DNA from: Falsihalocynthiibacter halioticoli
GTDB taxonomy: Bacteria > Pseudomonadota > Alphaproteobacteria > Rhodobacterales > Rhodobacteraceae
Direction of reading: 5' to 3'
DNA: 64,000 nt
Assembly: GCF_025802015.1 (NCBI RefSeq)
Contig: NZ_JAOYFC010000001.1
Location: forward strand, 1,240,001 to 1,304,000
Below the pieces are notes generated by a model. It searched no databases. It was given only the letters and a program-made list of their open reading frames with translations, and had not been told where the DNA came from. Shown piece after piece: positions 35,205-43,817 of the stretch (its first letter is position 1; every line of letters starts with the position of its first letter). The translations under genes were made by a program, and so were the position numbers.

Positions 35205-35564
35205 CTAGGCGTTTGCTTCGCGGATTTTGTCGGCAGCTTCTTTGCTGAACGCGACTTCGTTTTCGGCAAACAGCGTATCAAGCTCACCGGAAAGCGTCAT
35301 CTCTGTTACGATGTCACATCCGCCCACAAACTCGCCTTTTACATAGAGCTGCGGGATTGTTGGCCAATCGCTGTAGTCTTTGATGCCTTGACGGAGTTCA
35401 TCGTCGGCCAGAACATTCACGTCGGCGAAATCGACGCCCATGAAGTTCAAAACACCGGCCACGCGGCTTGAAAATCCGCATTGTGGCATCTCTTTGGTGC
35501 CTTTCATAAAGAGGACCACATCATTGTTGGTTACGGTCTCTTTGATTTGTGTCTCTGCGCTCAT
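35205..35564 (-). CDS. grxD: Monothiol glutaredoxin, Grx4/GrxD family
   Basis: A 119-residue cytoplasmic protein with the CGFS active site (MPQCGFSSRVAGVL, Cys29) and the glutathione-binding TIPQLYVKGEFVGGCDIV. CGFS glutaredoxins carry a bridging [2Fe-2S] cluster and pass it on, often with a BolA partner. The BolA gene lies 58 bases upstream in the same operon, which agrees with that role. It is the last gene of the purL operon before a terminator. Confidence 0.96.
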   Translation of the reverse strand: MSAETQIKETVTNNDVVLFMKGTKEMPQCGFSSRVAGVLNFMGVDFADVNVLADDELRQGIKDYSDWPTIPQLYVKGEFVGGCDIVTEMTLSGELDTLFAENEVAFSKEAADKIREANA

Positions 35565-35622
35565 CGGAGCTTCCTTTTTGTGTCAAACCTTCTGCAAAGA
35601 AGGGGTATTTCGGGGAGGCGCG

Positions 35623-35865
35623 TTATTCCGGAACCTTGGTGGTCAGTGCCAAGGCGTGCAGTGCGCCGTTGTTGCCGTCCATTGCGCCTTTGAGGCTCGC
35701 ATAGACAGCGCGTTGCTGTTGCACACGGTTCATGCCGCGGAAGCTTTCGTCCGTAACTTCCGCCGCCCAGTGGTTGCCGTCGCCGGCGAGGTCGGTGATT
35801 GTGATCTTTGCGTTGGGAAAGCCAGCGCGGATCAGGTCTTCGATTTCTTGGGCTTGCATTGCCAT
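35623..35865 (-). CDS. BolA family protein, iron-sulfur partner of GrxD
   Basis: An 80-residue protein with the BolA fold: QAQEIEDLIRAGFPNAKITI, DGNHWAAEVTDESF with the conserved His, the FRGMNRVQQQRAVYASL helix and the ending HALALTTKVP. BolA proteins bind CGFS glutaredoxins and bridge an Fe-S cluster through a His; this one lies directly before grxD. The start is taken at 35865 (AGGAG eight bases upstream); the ATG two codons later is possible. The frame open to 35925 lies before the ribosome site. Confidence 0.93.
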   Translation of the reverse strand: MAMQAQEIEDLIRAGFPNAKITITDLAGDGNHWAAEVTDESFRGMNRVQQQRAVYASLKGAMDGNNGALHALALTTKVPE

Positions 35866-35941
35866 TGTTGGTTCTCCTGTTGGGCCAAACCTAATCCGCA
35901 CGTTTGCGAAGTTCAAGGCAGGCAAAGCAGGAAAGGGCGCG

Positions 35942-36463
35942 TTAACCCTGCGGCGATTTCGCCACGTTTTGCAGGGACCGCAAGAAGGGTTTCACCGCGC
36001 GCAAATCAGGAGCAGCCGCGCGCAGAGTTTCCATGCTCCATCCATCCTCTGGGGCAAGTGCCGTGAGAAGCGCGTGGCGGGTGGAGGCCTGCTCGGGTGT
36101 CATTGGAAGTGCTGTGGCGGCGACGAGGAGTTCAAGTGCTTGGTGGATGGGGCGCATGAGCGCGAAGGCTTCCATCATATCCGGAAGCAGTTCGGGCCGG
36201 TCTTGCCATGATTTTCCGTCGAAAATATCTTGCACAACGCGCTGCCCTGCGCCGAGGCAATCATAGGCAGAGCAGCCGGAAAACCCCTTGTCATCAAGGC
36301 TTTGGTGGATGGCGCACAATCCGTTTTGCGCGAGGTTCGGGCAAGGTGTGCCTGCTGGTTTATCTATGGCAAATCGATCGGATTTGATAAGGTCGAGCGC
36401 CACGCAGCACAGGGCCGCGCAGCGCCCGCAATCTGGGCGCAGATCTGGGTGCGGATCAGGCAA
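35942..36463 (-). CDS. Cysteine-rich YkgJ-like metal-binding protein
   Basis: A protein of about 173 residues with a CxxCxxxCC cluster (DCGRCAALCCVALDL) followed by PCPNLAQNGLCAIH and GFSGCSAYDCLGAGQRVV, which resembles the YkgJ zinc- or iron-chelating domain. The last 90 residues are helical without a known motif. No ATG is available. A TTG at 36463 that overlaps the end of purL by 8 bases is my choice, with another TTG at 36499 as the alternative. It lies between purL and bolA-grxD, so a link to metal or Fe-S handling is possible. The function is unknown. Confidence 0.75.
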   Translation of the reverse strand: MPDPHPDLRPDCGRCAALCCVALDLIKSDRFAIDKPAGTPCPNLAQNGLCAIHQSLDDKGFSGCSAYDCLGAGQRVVQDIFDGKSWQDRPELLPDMMEAFALMRPIHQALELLVAATALPMTPEQASTRHALLTALAPEDGWSMETLRAAAPDLRAVKPFLRSLQNVAKSPQG

Positions 36464-38615
36464 CCTTTGCTTCAAAGCTGCCGCGGAAGATGTCGGCAAG
36501 CTCTGTCAGCGGGGCGGAGGTTGAGCCGAAGCTTACTGTATCGCCGCCAAATTTCCCGACAGTGGCGATTGGCACACCAGCTTGGTTCGCCGCGATAAAG
36601 AGCGCCTCTGCCTGATCGAAGCCGCAAGCCACGAGGTAGCGGGCCTGATCTTCGCCAAAGAGAGTTGCAGTGTCGTCACTATCGATCGCAACGCCAACGC
36701 CAGCCGCTTCGGCCATCTCGAAGGCGGCGAGGGCGAGGCCGCCATCAGCCAAATCGGTGCAGGCTTCGATCATCTCGCGGTTGTCACGGATGAACGCGCC
36801 GTTTGCTTTTTCGGCGGCAAGGTCAACGGAAGGGGCGTCGCCATCTTCACGGCCAAAGACCTCTGCCAGAAGCGCGGATTGGCCGAGGTGGCCCGTGGTT
36901 TCGCCGATAAGCAGTGCAACTTGGCCGTCTTGGGCGGCGCCAGTGATTGCGTTTTCGCCTGCGTGGATCAGGCCAACCGCACCGATGGTTGGCGTAGGAA
37001 GGATGCCTTTGCCATCGGTTTCGTTGTAAAGGCTCACGTTGCCTGACACGATCGGCATATCAAGGGCGGCAACAGCTTCGCCAATCCCTTTGATCGCGCC
37101 AACAAACTGGCCCATGATCTCGGGTTTTTCGGGGTTGCCGAAGTTCATATTGTCGGTTGTGGCCAGCGGCAACGCCCCCACAGCGGAAAGGTTACGATAG
37201 GCTTCGGCAACGGCCTGTTTGCCGCCCTCAACAGGGTTCGCCTTAACGTAACGCGGTGTTACATCAGAGGTGAAAGCAAGCTGTTTGTCGGTGCCGTGTA
37301 CGCGAACGATTCCGCTTCCGTTGCCCGGATTGCGGGTGGTGTCGGCCATGACCATTGTGTCGTATTGCTCGTATACCCATTGTTTGCCCGCGTAGTTCGG
37401 GCTGGAGATCAAGGCCTTCAGGCCGTCGATTGGGTCAACTCCCGTCACCGGCTCCATTTCTTCGGCTGGGGGCGTTTCAACCCATGGGCGGTCGTATTCA
37501 GGCGCGGAGCCAGAGAGCGTTGCGAGCGGCAGGTCGGCTTTGACCTCACCGTTGTGCAGGACAAGGAAGCGGTCTTCGGCGATGGTTTCGCCGACGATGG
37601 CAAAATCAAGGTCCCACTTTTCGAAAACGGCGCGGGCTTCGGCTTCTAACTCGGGTTTCAGCACCATCAACATACGCTCTTGGCTTTCCGAGAGCATCAT
37701 CTCGTAGGCGGTCATGTTTTCTTCGCGTTGCGGCACATCCTCAAGGTTGAGTTTTACGCCAAGGCCGCCCTTGTCACCCATTTCAACGGCAGAGCAGGTA
37801 AGGCCAGCGGCTCCCATATCCTGAATAGAGATCACGGCACCGGTTGCCATCAACTCAAGCGTCGCTTCCATCAGGCGCTTTTCAGTGAAGGGGTCGCCAA
37901 CCTGAACAGTTGGGCGCTTCTCTTCGATGGTGTCGTCAAACTCGGCGGAAGCCATTGTTGCGCCGCCTACACCGTCGCGGCCTGTTTTCGCGCCGAGGTA
38001 CACAACCGGCATGCCAACGCCGGAGGCTGCGGAGTAGAAGATCTTGTCGCTGTCAGCCAGACCAGCGGCAAAGGCGTTGACCAGACAGTTGCCGTTGTAA
38101 GCCGCGTGGAAACGCACTTCGCCGCCCACAGTCGGAACACCGAAACAGTTGCCGTAACCGCCGACGCCCTCAACCACACCGTTCACAAGCTGCTTGGTTT
38201 TCGGATGATCGGGTTCGCCGAAGGAAAGCGCGTTCATTGCCGCAATCGGGCGTGCGCCCATTGTAAAGACATCGCGCAGGATGCCGCCGACGCCTGTGGC
38301 CGCACCTTGGTAAGGCTCGATATACGATGGGTGGTTGTGGCTTTCCATTTTGAAAATTACGGCCTGACCGTCGCCGATATCAACTACGCCAGCGTTTTCC
38401 CCTGGGCCGCAGATGACCTGTGGGCCTTCGGTTGGCAGGGTGCGGAGCCATTTCTTGGAGGATTTATAAGAGCAGTGCTCGTTCCACATTGCCGAAAAAA
38501 TGCCAAGCTCTGTGAATGTCGGGGTGCGTCCGATGATCTCTAGGATACGCTCGTACTCGTCGGGGCTTAGCCCGTGGCTGGCGATGAGTTCTTCGGTGAT
38601 GGTTGGCTCTTGCAT
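36456..38615 (-). CDS. purL: Phosphoribosylformylglycinamidine synthase subunit PurL
   Basis: The ATP-dependent synthetase subunit of the fourth step of purine synthesis (FGAR to FGAM); being the small form (719 residues) it needs PurQ and PurS, which are not in this window. Seen are the catalytic His region SAMWNEHCSYKSSKKWLR, VIFKMESHNHPSYIEPY, GGVGGYG-like loops (VEGVGGYGNCFGVPTVGGE) and the second half with FTSDVTPRYVKANP. The frame is open upstream to 38960, but the ATG at 38615 (MQEPTITEELI) matches the family N-terminus. It heads the operon with the YkgJ-like, bolA and grxD genes. Confidence 0.96.
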   Translation of the reverse strand: MQEPTITEELIASHGLSPDEYERILEIIGRTPTFTELGIFSAMWNEHCSYKSSKKWLRTLPTEGPQVICGPGENAGVVDIGDGQAVIFKMESHNHPSYIEPYQGAATGVGGILRDVFTMGARPIAAMNALSFGEPDHPKTKQLVNGVVEGVGGYGNCFGVPTVGGEVRFHAAYNGNCLVNAFAAGLADSDKIFYSAASGVGMPVVYLGAKTGRDGVGGATMASAEFDDTIEEKRPTVQVGDPFTEKRLMEATLELMATGAVISIQDMGAAGLTCSAVEMGDKGGLGVKLNLEDVPQREENMTAYEMMLSESQERMLMVLKPELEAEARAVFEKWDLDFAIVGETIAEDRFLVLHNGEVKADLPLATLSGSAPEYDRPWVETPPAEEMEPVTGVDPIDGLKALISSPNYAGKQWVYEQYDTMVMADTTRNPGNGSGIVRVHGTDKQLAFTSDVTPRYVKANPVEGGKQAVAEAYRNLSAVGALPLATTDNMNFGNPEKPEIMGQFVGAIKGIGEAVAALDMPIVSGNVSLYNETDGKGILPTPTIGAVGLIHAGENAITGAAQDGQVALLIGETTGHLGQSALLAEVFGREDGDAPSVDLAAEKANGAFIRDNREMIEACTDLADGGLALAAFEMAEAAGVGVAIDSDDTATLFGEDQARYLVACGFDQAEALFIAANQAGVPIATVGKFGGDTVSFGSTSAPLTELADIFRGSFEAKVA

Positions 38616-38940
38616 GTAAGTCCCCAGTAGGTTTGCGGTGCAGCGTGGCCCAAATCGGCGTGGCCCCATTTTGAAGTTGGGCATTCCATAAGCAAATAAA
38701 GCGAAAAGGGGAAGAGGGCGCGCGCGGCTTTGACGGTTTCGCGCGAAGAATTTCGCGGGTGTGATGCGTGACTGGTGGCCACGGTGGTCAGATTCACCTC
38801 TTTTGCCGGTGATGTAAGAGGGAAGAATGTGGAGGCGAAAGGGGCCGTTTGCACCATTCCTGCGCAACGGATTCAGAAAGCGTAGAAATTTCGCGCAGTT
38901 TGAAAACTGATCGAATTTAGAGCAATTCCGGAATTTTGGC
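38616..38940. other. Non-coding region upstream of purL
   Basis: 325 bases with no gene that I can support. It should contain the purL promoter and leader. I looked for a purine-responsive riboswitch or an extended hairpin and saw none. An imperfect repeat TTTCGCGCGAA/AATTTCGCGGG lies near 38750. Confidence 0.4.
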
Positions 38941-38969
38941 GAAAAAAAAGGCCGAGACAAAGCTCGGCC
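38941..38969 (-). terminator. Strong minus-strand terminator
   Basis: On the minus strand GGCCGAG pairs with CTCGGCC (7 bp, 6-base loop), followed by eight T. It lies 168 bases beyond the LysR stop codon, so it ends either a long 3' untranslated region or a separate small RNA. Confidence 0.88.
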
Positions 38970-39086
38970 CTAAGTCCAACAGGGAGGTTGAAAGCGGCGA
39001 GAAGTCTCGTCATCGCCTTCGAGGAGTGATTTATGGGCGGTGTGAGTACATTTCAATAGTAAATGTTTCAGATAGGCGCAAAGCCG
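38942..39086 (-). ncRNA. Candidate small RNA or LysR 3'-UTR RNA
   Basis: Between the LysR gene and a strong terminator lie 168 bases without an open frame of note. A perfect palindrome (39087-39105) precedes a stretch that could be a separate RNA. On the minus strand it includes GGCGA...TCGCC and a small CAAC-CTCCCT-GTTG hairpin whose loop is complementary to ribosome sites, then the terminator. No promoter is clear. It may simply be the 3' end of the LysR mRNA. Confidence 0.25.
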
Positions 39087-39105
39087 CTATGCACCAGATG
39101 CATAG
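39087..39105. promoter_or_regulatory. Perfect 7-bp palindrome downstream of the LysR gene
   Basis: CTATGCA-CCAGA-TGCATAG, with arms that pair perfectly over 7 bp. It lies 32 bases beyond the LysR stop codon, away from any protein-gene start, so an operator for a small RNA promoter or an mRNA hairpin are both possible. Confidence 0.45.
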
Positions 39106-39136
39106 CTATTTGAGAAAATTGCAAAAGTGGATGGGC

Positions 39137-40054
39137 TTAGCTGCCTGTTTTTTGAGCGTTCTCGTCCTTAATCCGTTGACGATGCTCAAAGATTTCTTCG
39201 GTCACAAAGTCACGGAAGGCCTTGATGCGCTTGGATTGGCGCAATTCTTCGGGGTAGGCGAGGTAGACAGGTACCTCGTTTGACTCAACATCATCGAGCA
39301 CACGGATCAGGTTTGGGAAGTCCACGGTTACGTAATCCGGCAGCACGCCAATCCCCAATCCCGCGATCGCCGCTTGCAGCACGCCGAAGTAGTTATTGAC
39401 CGTCAAAGAGTTGCTAATGCCGTAGGTCAGCAGGTGCTGCACGAAGCCAGAACTTGCCGCAACCTGAGCTGAGGACGTGTTTTGGCAGATGAGCCTGTGG
39501 CCCTCCAGCTCTTCCATCGTGCGGGGGGTGCCGAACTTGTCGAGGTATTCCTGTGTTGCATAGAGGCGCATCCGAACGGACATCAGCCGCTTGCGGATCA
39601 AATCGGCCTGACTTGGCTCTTTCATGCGGATGGCAACGTCGGCCTCGCGCATGGGAAGATCAAGAACACCTTCTTCGAGCATAAGGTCGATTTTCAGGTC
39701 TGGATACTTGTCATAGAGGTGCGGAAGTCGTGGCGCGAGCCAAAGTGAGCCAAAACCAATCGTTGTAGTAACGCGCAGCTCGCCAAAGACTTCGTCTTCA
39801 CTGTCGCGGATGCGCGCACTCGCCGCTTCAAGCCGTTTGTTCATGGCGACGGTCGCGTCAAACAGCAATTCTCCCTGTTCGGTGAGAATCAGTCCGCGGG
39901 CGTGACGGTGGAAAAGGGTGGTATCAAGGCTCTCTTCGAGGGCCCGAATCTGTCGACTCACGGCGGATTGCGACAAATGCAGTGTCTCTCCGGCTGCTGT
40001 TAGGCTGCCCGCATCGGCCACTGCGTGAAATATTCTTAGCTTGTCCCAGTCCAT
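39137..40054 (-). CDS. LysR family transcriptional regulator
   Basis: A 305-residue DNA-binding protein with winged-helix residues 1-60 (DWDKLRIFHAVADAGSLTAA, recognition helix QSAVSRQIRALE) and a type 2 periplasmic-binding effector domain (ELRVTTTIGFGSLWLAPRLP onward). The ATG at 40054 (MDWDKL) is preferred to the TTG at 40063. It diverges from the indolepyruvate oxidoreductase gene across 157 bases. A perfect inverted repeat lies close to that gene, so regulation of the neighbour is likely but unproven. The tail after residue 285 is charged and probably flexible. Confidence 0.9.
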   Translation of the reverse strand: MDWDKLRIFHAVADAGSLTAAGETLHLSQSAVSRQIRALEESLDTTLFHRHARGLILTEQGELLFDATVAMNKRLEAASARIRDSEDEVFGELRVTTTIGFGSLWLAPRLPHLYDKYPDLKIDLMLEEGVLDLPMREADVAIRMKEPSQADLIRKRLMSVRMRLYATQEYLDKFGTPRTMEELEGHRLICQNTSSAQVAASSGFVQHLLTYGISNSLTVNNYFGVLQAAIAGLGIGVLPDYVTVDFPNLIRVLDDVESNEVPVYLAYPEELRQSKRIKAFRDFVTEEIFEHRQRIKDENAQKTGS

Positions 40055-40153
40055 CGCGTTCAATTCATTTCATTTGCTACGTTTGAAAGTACATAGAATT
40101 ACAGCGAAAGTGTAGTTCAATTCAATTCGCCTTTTCATCAAAAAAAGCATTTG

Positions 40154-40174
40154 TAGGTCAGCTTTTTTGACCTA
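40154..40174. promoter_or_regulatory. Inverted repeat just upstream of the indolepyruvate oxidoreductase gene
   Basis: TAGGTCA-N7-TGACCTA, perfect 7-bp arms, ending 37 bases before the ATG at 40212. Its position near the expected promoter fits a repressor or LysR/AsnC-type operator. The N7 centre is T rich. Confidence 0.5.
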
Positions 40175-40211
40175 TTGTCGTGATATGCTGCTTTCGTGGA
40201 GGAGATGCGCA

Positions 40212-43200
40212 ATGTCTAAGCAGAAAATTAGTTTGAATGATCGGCTTGATTTGGAAAAATCGCCGGTTCTGCTGAATGGTACACAGGCGCTTGTGCGGCT
40301 GATGTTGATGCAGCGCGCGAGAGACGCGAAGGCAGGGTTGAATACTGCGGGGATGTGCACGGGCTATCGTGGTTCGCCGCTTGGCGCCGTTGATTTGCAG
40401 ATGCAGCGCGCAGAAAAGCTTCTGAACGAAAACCAGATCACGTTCCAGCCTGGCCTGAACGAAGATCTCGCCGCCACTGCCATTTGGGGCAGCCAGCAAG
40501 CAGAGCTGCGCGGCGAGGGGAAGTATGAGGGCGTTTTCGGCCTTTGGTACGGTAAGGGGCCAGGGGTTGACCGCTCTGGTGATGTGATGCGCCATGCCAA
40601 TATGGCCGGCACTAGCCCGCTTGGCGGCGTGTTGATGGCGATGGGCGATGACCATACAGGCGAAAGCTCCACAACTTTGCATCAAAGCGATTGGGCGATG
40701 GTTGATGCTTATATGCCGATTGTATCTCCAGCGGGTGTGCAGGAGATCCTTGATTTGGGGCTCTATGGCTGGGCGCTGAGCCGTTATGCGGGTGTTTGGG
40801 TTGGCCTGAAGACGATGAAAGATACCGTCGAGGCCACAGCCGTTGTTGACGGTGATCCGCACCGCGCCACATTTGTCGAGCCGACTGATTTTGATATGCC
40901 GCAGGGTGGATTGAACATCCGCCTTGGCGATACGCCGGTCGCGCAAGAAGCGCGGATGATTGATTATAAACGCCACGCCGCCGAGGCCTTTGCCCGCGCC
41001 AACCGCATCGACAAGCGTGTTTGGGGCGAAGAGGGCGCAAAGATCGGTTTTGTCGCTGCAGGTAAAAACTGGCTTGATCTGACCCATGCATTGCAGCTTT
41101 TGGGGCTGGATGAGGACGAGGCCAAACGCCTTGGCATCACCACCTATAAGGTCGCGCAGGTTTGGCCGCTGGATATGCAGAGTTTCCACGAATGGGCCGA
41201 GGGGCTGGACTTGATCGTGGTGGTCGAAGAAAAGCGCAAGCTGATCGAGGTGCAGGTCAAGGAAGCCATCTTTGATGATCGTCGTGGCCGCCGCGTCTAT
41301 GGCTGGCACAAGGGCGGCGACGGCGAAGAGCTATTCCCGACCCGCTTTGCGATTGATCCCATCATGATCGCCGAGAAGATCGGCAATATCCTCATCGAGG
41401 AAGGCCGTGGCACAGAGAGCGTCAAGGCTGGCCTTGAGATGCTGAATGAGGCGCAAAAGGCTGATAACGCACAGGAAATCGCTGCTCGGCTTCCGTATTA
41501 TTGTTCGGGATGCCCACACAATACCTCGACCCGCGTCCCTGATGGACATCGCGCGTATGCGGGGATTGGGTGCCATTACATGGTGCAGTGGATGGACCGC
41601 GAGACCACGGGCTTTACCCAGATGGGTGGCGAGGGTGCGAACTGGGTTGGTGAGGCGCCGTTCTCCAATACCGAGCATGTGTTCCAGAACCTTGGTGACG
41701 GCACCTATAACCACTCCGGCTCGCTCGCCATTCGCGCTGCTTTGGCGACAAACACCAATATCACCTACAAAATCCTCTATAACGATGCGGTCGCTATGAC
41801 GGGCGGGCAAAGCAACGAAGGCGATCTTGATGCGCCACGCATTGCGCGCGAAGTGTTGGCGATGGGCGTGAAGCGGGTTGCGCTTGTGTATGACCCGAAA
41901 GAGGACGTGGACCTTGCGCAGTTCCCGAAAGGGTTAGAGATCTACACCCGCGACAAGATGATGGCGGTTCAGCGCGACTTTGCAGGGACAAAGGGCGTCT
42001 CGGTGATCCTTTATGTACAGACCTGCGCGGCCGAAAAACGCCGTCGTCGCAAGCGCGGAACGTTCCCCGATATAGACAAACGCGTGTTCATCAACACCGA
42101 TGTCTGCGAAGGCTGCGGCGATTGCGGTGTGCAATCCAACTGTGTGTCGATTGTGCCTGCGGAAACCGAACTGGGCCGCAAACGTGCGATTGATCAATCA
42201 AGCTGCAACAAGGATTTTTCCTGTGTTGAAGGGTTCTGCCCCTCGTTCGTGACGCTTGAGGGCGCCAAAGTGCGCAAGGAAGCAACCGGAAGCCTTGAGC
42301 TGCCCGATATGCCAGCGCCCGTTTTGCCCAAGATTAATGGCACCCATAACGTGGTGATTACTGGCGTCGGTGGTACTGGCGTTGTGACGATTGGCGCGAT
42401 CCTTGCGATGGCGGCGCATATTGATGGCAAGGGCGCGGGGCTGATGGAAATGGCTGGACTCGCACAAAAGGGTGGTGCCGTGCACATTCATTGCCGCCTT
42501 GCGAATAAGCCAAGCGATATCAGCGCGATACGTGTTGCCACAGGTGAAGCGGATACGGTTATCGGCGGTGATCTTGTGACGACCGCAGGCGCGAAGACAC
42601 TTGGCCTGATGAAAACCGGAAAGACCGGCGCGGTGGTTAACAGCCACGAGATTATCACGGGCGATTTCACCCGCGACACCCATTTCAAGCTGCCGATGGA
42701 TCGGCTTTCGCTCGCGCTTGAGGCGCGGCTTCAGGATCGGCTCCAGATGTTCAACGCAAGCGATCTGGCTGCGCATCTCTTGGGAGACAGTATATTCTCC
42801 AACATGATGATGCTGGGCGCTGCGTGGCAGGCTGGGCTTGTGCCACTATCTTATGACGCGATCCAAGAAGCGATTGAACTCAATAAAGCAGCGGTTGAGG
42901 GCAATAAGCGGGCGTTTGAAGTTGGACGTTGGGCGCAGCTTAACCCAGAGGAGGCCAATAAGGCCGCTCATAAGCCGGAAGCGCCTGAAAAGACACTTGA
43001 GGAGAAGATCGCCTATCGGGTCGAGCAGTTGACCCTGTTTCAGGACGAGAAACTGGCGGCGAAGTATAAAGCCAAGGTGGGGACCATCGCAGATCCTGCA
43101 CTCAAGGAAGCTGTGGCGAAGTCATACTTTAAGCTCTTGGCCTATAAGGATGAATACGAGGTTGCACGCATGCACCTTGAGACAGAGGCCAAGGCACGAG

Positions 43201-43616
43201 AAGAGTTTGACGGCGCGTTCCGTATGAAATTCCATCTCGCGCCTCCGATCTTTGGCGGTAAGGATGCCAATGGGCGCCCCAAAAAGCGGGAGTACGGCCC
43301 TTGGATGCTGAATGTGTTCCGAGTGTTGGCCAAGATGAAAGGCCTGCGTGGAACGGCGTTTGATCCATTCGGCCGCACGAAAGAGCGCAAGATGGAACGC
43401 GCTTTGATTGCGCAGTTTGAAGCTGATTTGGACGCCGTTTTGCCTTTGGTCGATGCGGGGAATAAGGCCTTGGTTCAGGAGCTTATGGAACTTCCTATGA
43501 CAATCCGCGGCTATGGCCCTGTGAAAGAAGCGAACGAAGAGAAGGCAGCGAAACGGCGTGAGGCCTTGCTGGCAGACATCCGAGCAGGGGGCGTAACCCC
43601 GATGGCGGCGGAATAG
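40212..43616 (+). CDS. Indolepyruvate:ferredoxin oxidoreductase, fused alpha-beta form
   Basis: A 1134-residue enzyme that oxidatively decarboxylates aryl (or branched) 2-oxo acids to acyl-CoA using thiamine diphosphate, Fe-S clusters and ferredoxin; the fused form is common in aerobic proteobacteria. The N-terminal half holds CTGYRGSPLGAVD and the thiamine diphosphate-binding half; about residues 630-690 hold the 4Fe-4S ligands (VCEGCGDCGVQSNC, then SCNKDFSCVEGFCP); the C-terminal half holds the gamma-like domain with GVGGTGVVTIGAIL. The ATG has GGAGGAG upstream. Substrate by family only. It has its own terminator. Confidence 0.92.
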   Translation: MSKQKISLNDRLDLEKSPVLLNGTQALVRLMLMQRARDAKAGLNTAGMCTGYRGSPLGAVDLQMQRAEKLLNENQITFQPGLNEDLAATAIWGSQQAELRGEGKYEGVFGLWYGKGPGVDRSGDVMRHANMAGTSPLGGVLMAMGDDHTGESSTTLHQSDWAMVDAYMPIVSPAGVQEILDLGLYGWALSRYAGVWVGLKTMKDTVEATAVVDGDPHRATFVEPTDFDMPQGGLNIRLGDTPVAQEARMIDYKRHAAEAFARANRIDKRVWGEEGAKIGFVAAGKNWLDLTHALQLLGLDEDEAKRLGITTYKVAQVWPLDMQSFHEWAEGLDLIVVVEEKRKLIEVQVKEAIFDDRRGRRVYGWHKGGDGEELFPTRFAIDPIMIAEKIGNILIEEGRGTESVKAGLEMLNEAQKADNAQEIAARLPYYCSGCPHNTSTRVPDGHRAYAGIGCHYMVQWMDRETTGFTQMGGEGANWVGEAPFSNTEHVFQNLGDGTYNHSGSLAIRAALATNTNITYKILYNDAVAMTGGQSNEGDLDAPRIAREVLAMGVKRVALVYDPKEDVDLAQFPKGLEIYTRDKMMAVQRDFAGTKGVSVILYVQTCAAEKRRRRKRGTFPDIDKRVFINTDVCEGCGDCGVQSNCVSIVPAETELGRKRAIDQSSCNKDFSCVEGFCPSFVTLEGAKVRKEATGSLELPDMPAPVLPKINGTHNVVITGVGGTGVVTIGAILAMAAHIDGKGAGLMEMAGLAQKGGAVHIHCRLANKPSDISAIRVATGEADTVIGGDLVTTAGAKTLGLMKTGKTGAVVNSHEIITGDFTRDTHFKLPMDRLSLALEARLQDRLQMFNASDLAAHLLGDSIFSNMMMLGAAWQAGLVPLSYDAIQEAIELNKAAVEGNKRAFEVGRWAQLNPEEANKAAHKPEAPEKTLEEKIAYRVEQLTLFQDEKLAAKYKAKVGTIADPALKEAVAKSYFKLLAYKDEYEVARMHLETEAKAREEFDGAFRMKFHLAPPIFGGKDANGRPKKREYGPWMLNVFRVLAKMKGLRGTAFDPFGRTKERKMERALIAQFEADLDAVLPLVDAGNKALVQELMELPMTIRGYGPVKEANEEKAAKRREALLADIRAGGVTPMAAE

Positions 43617-43646
43617 GGCCAAAGCACAGGGTTCCGATGAAACCAC

Positions 43647-43681
43647 AAGCGCGCAACGGTTCTCCGCTGCGCGCTTTTTTT
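43647..43681 (+). terminator. Terminator after the indolepyruvate oxidoreductase gene
   Basis: AAGCGCGC pairs with GCGCGCTT (8 bp, 14-base loop), followed by a run of seven T. Confidence 0.88.
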
Positions 43682-43817
43682 GTCGCAGATCACGATGAAC
43701 CAAGTGGAAACACCAGCCGTGTCCGCGATTTTACTGGTTCGTTACAGTTTCGCGCTTTAAGGGGCATTCAGTCGCCCTACGTGATCCTCCGCACCTAAAC
43801 CGTCGATACCAAACTCT

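Noticed and set aside
36456..36499. Longer start of the YkgJ-like protein at 36499
   Set aside because: Also a TTG, and it would overlap purL by 44 bases; kept only as an alternative.
38616..38960. Upstream extension of PurL
   Set aside because: The 115 extra codons have no family similarity, and the ATG at 38615 gives the usual N-terminus.
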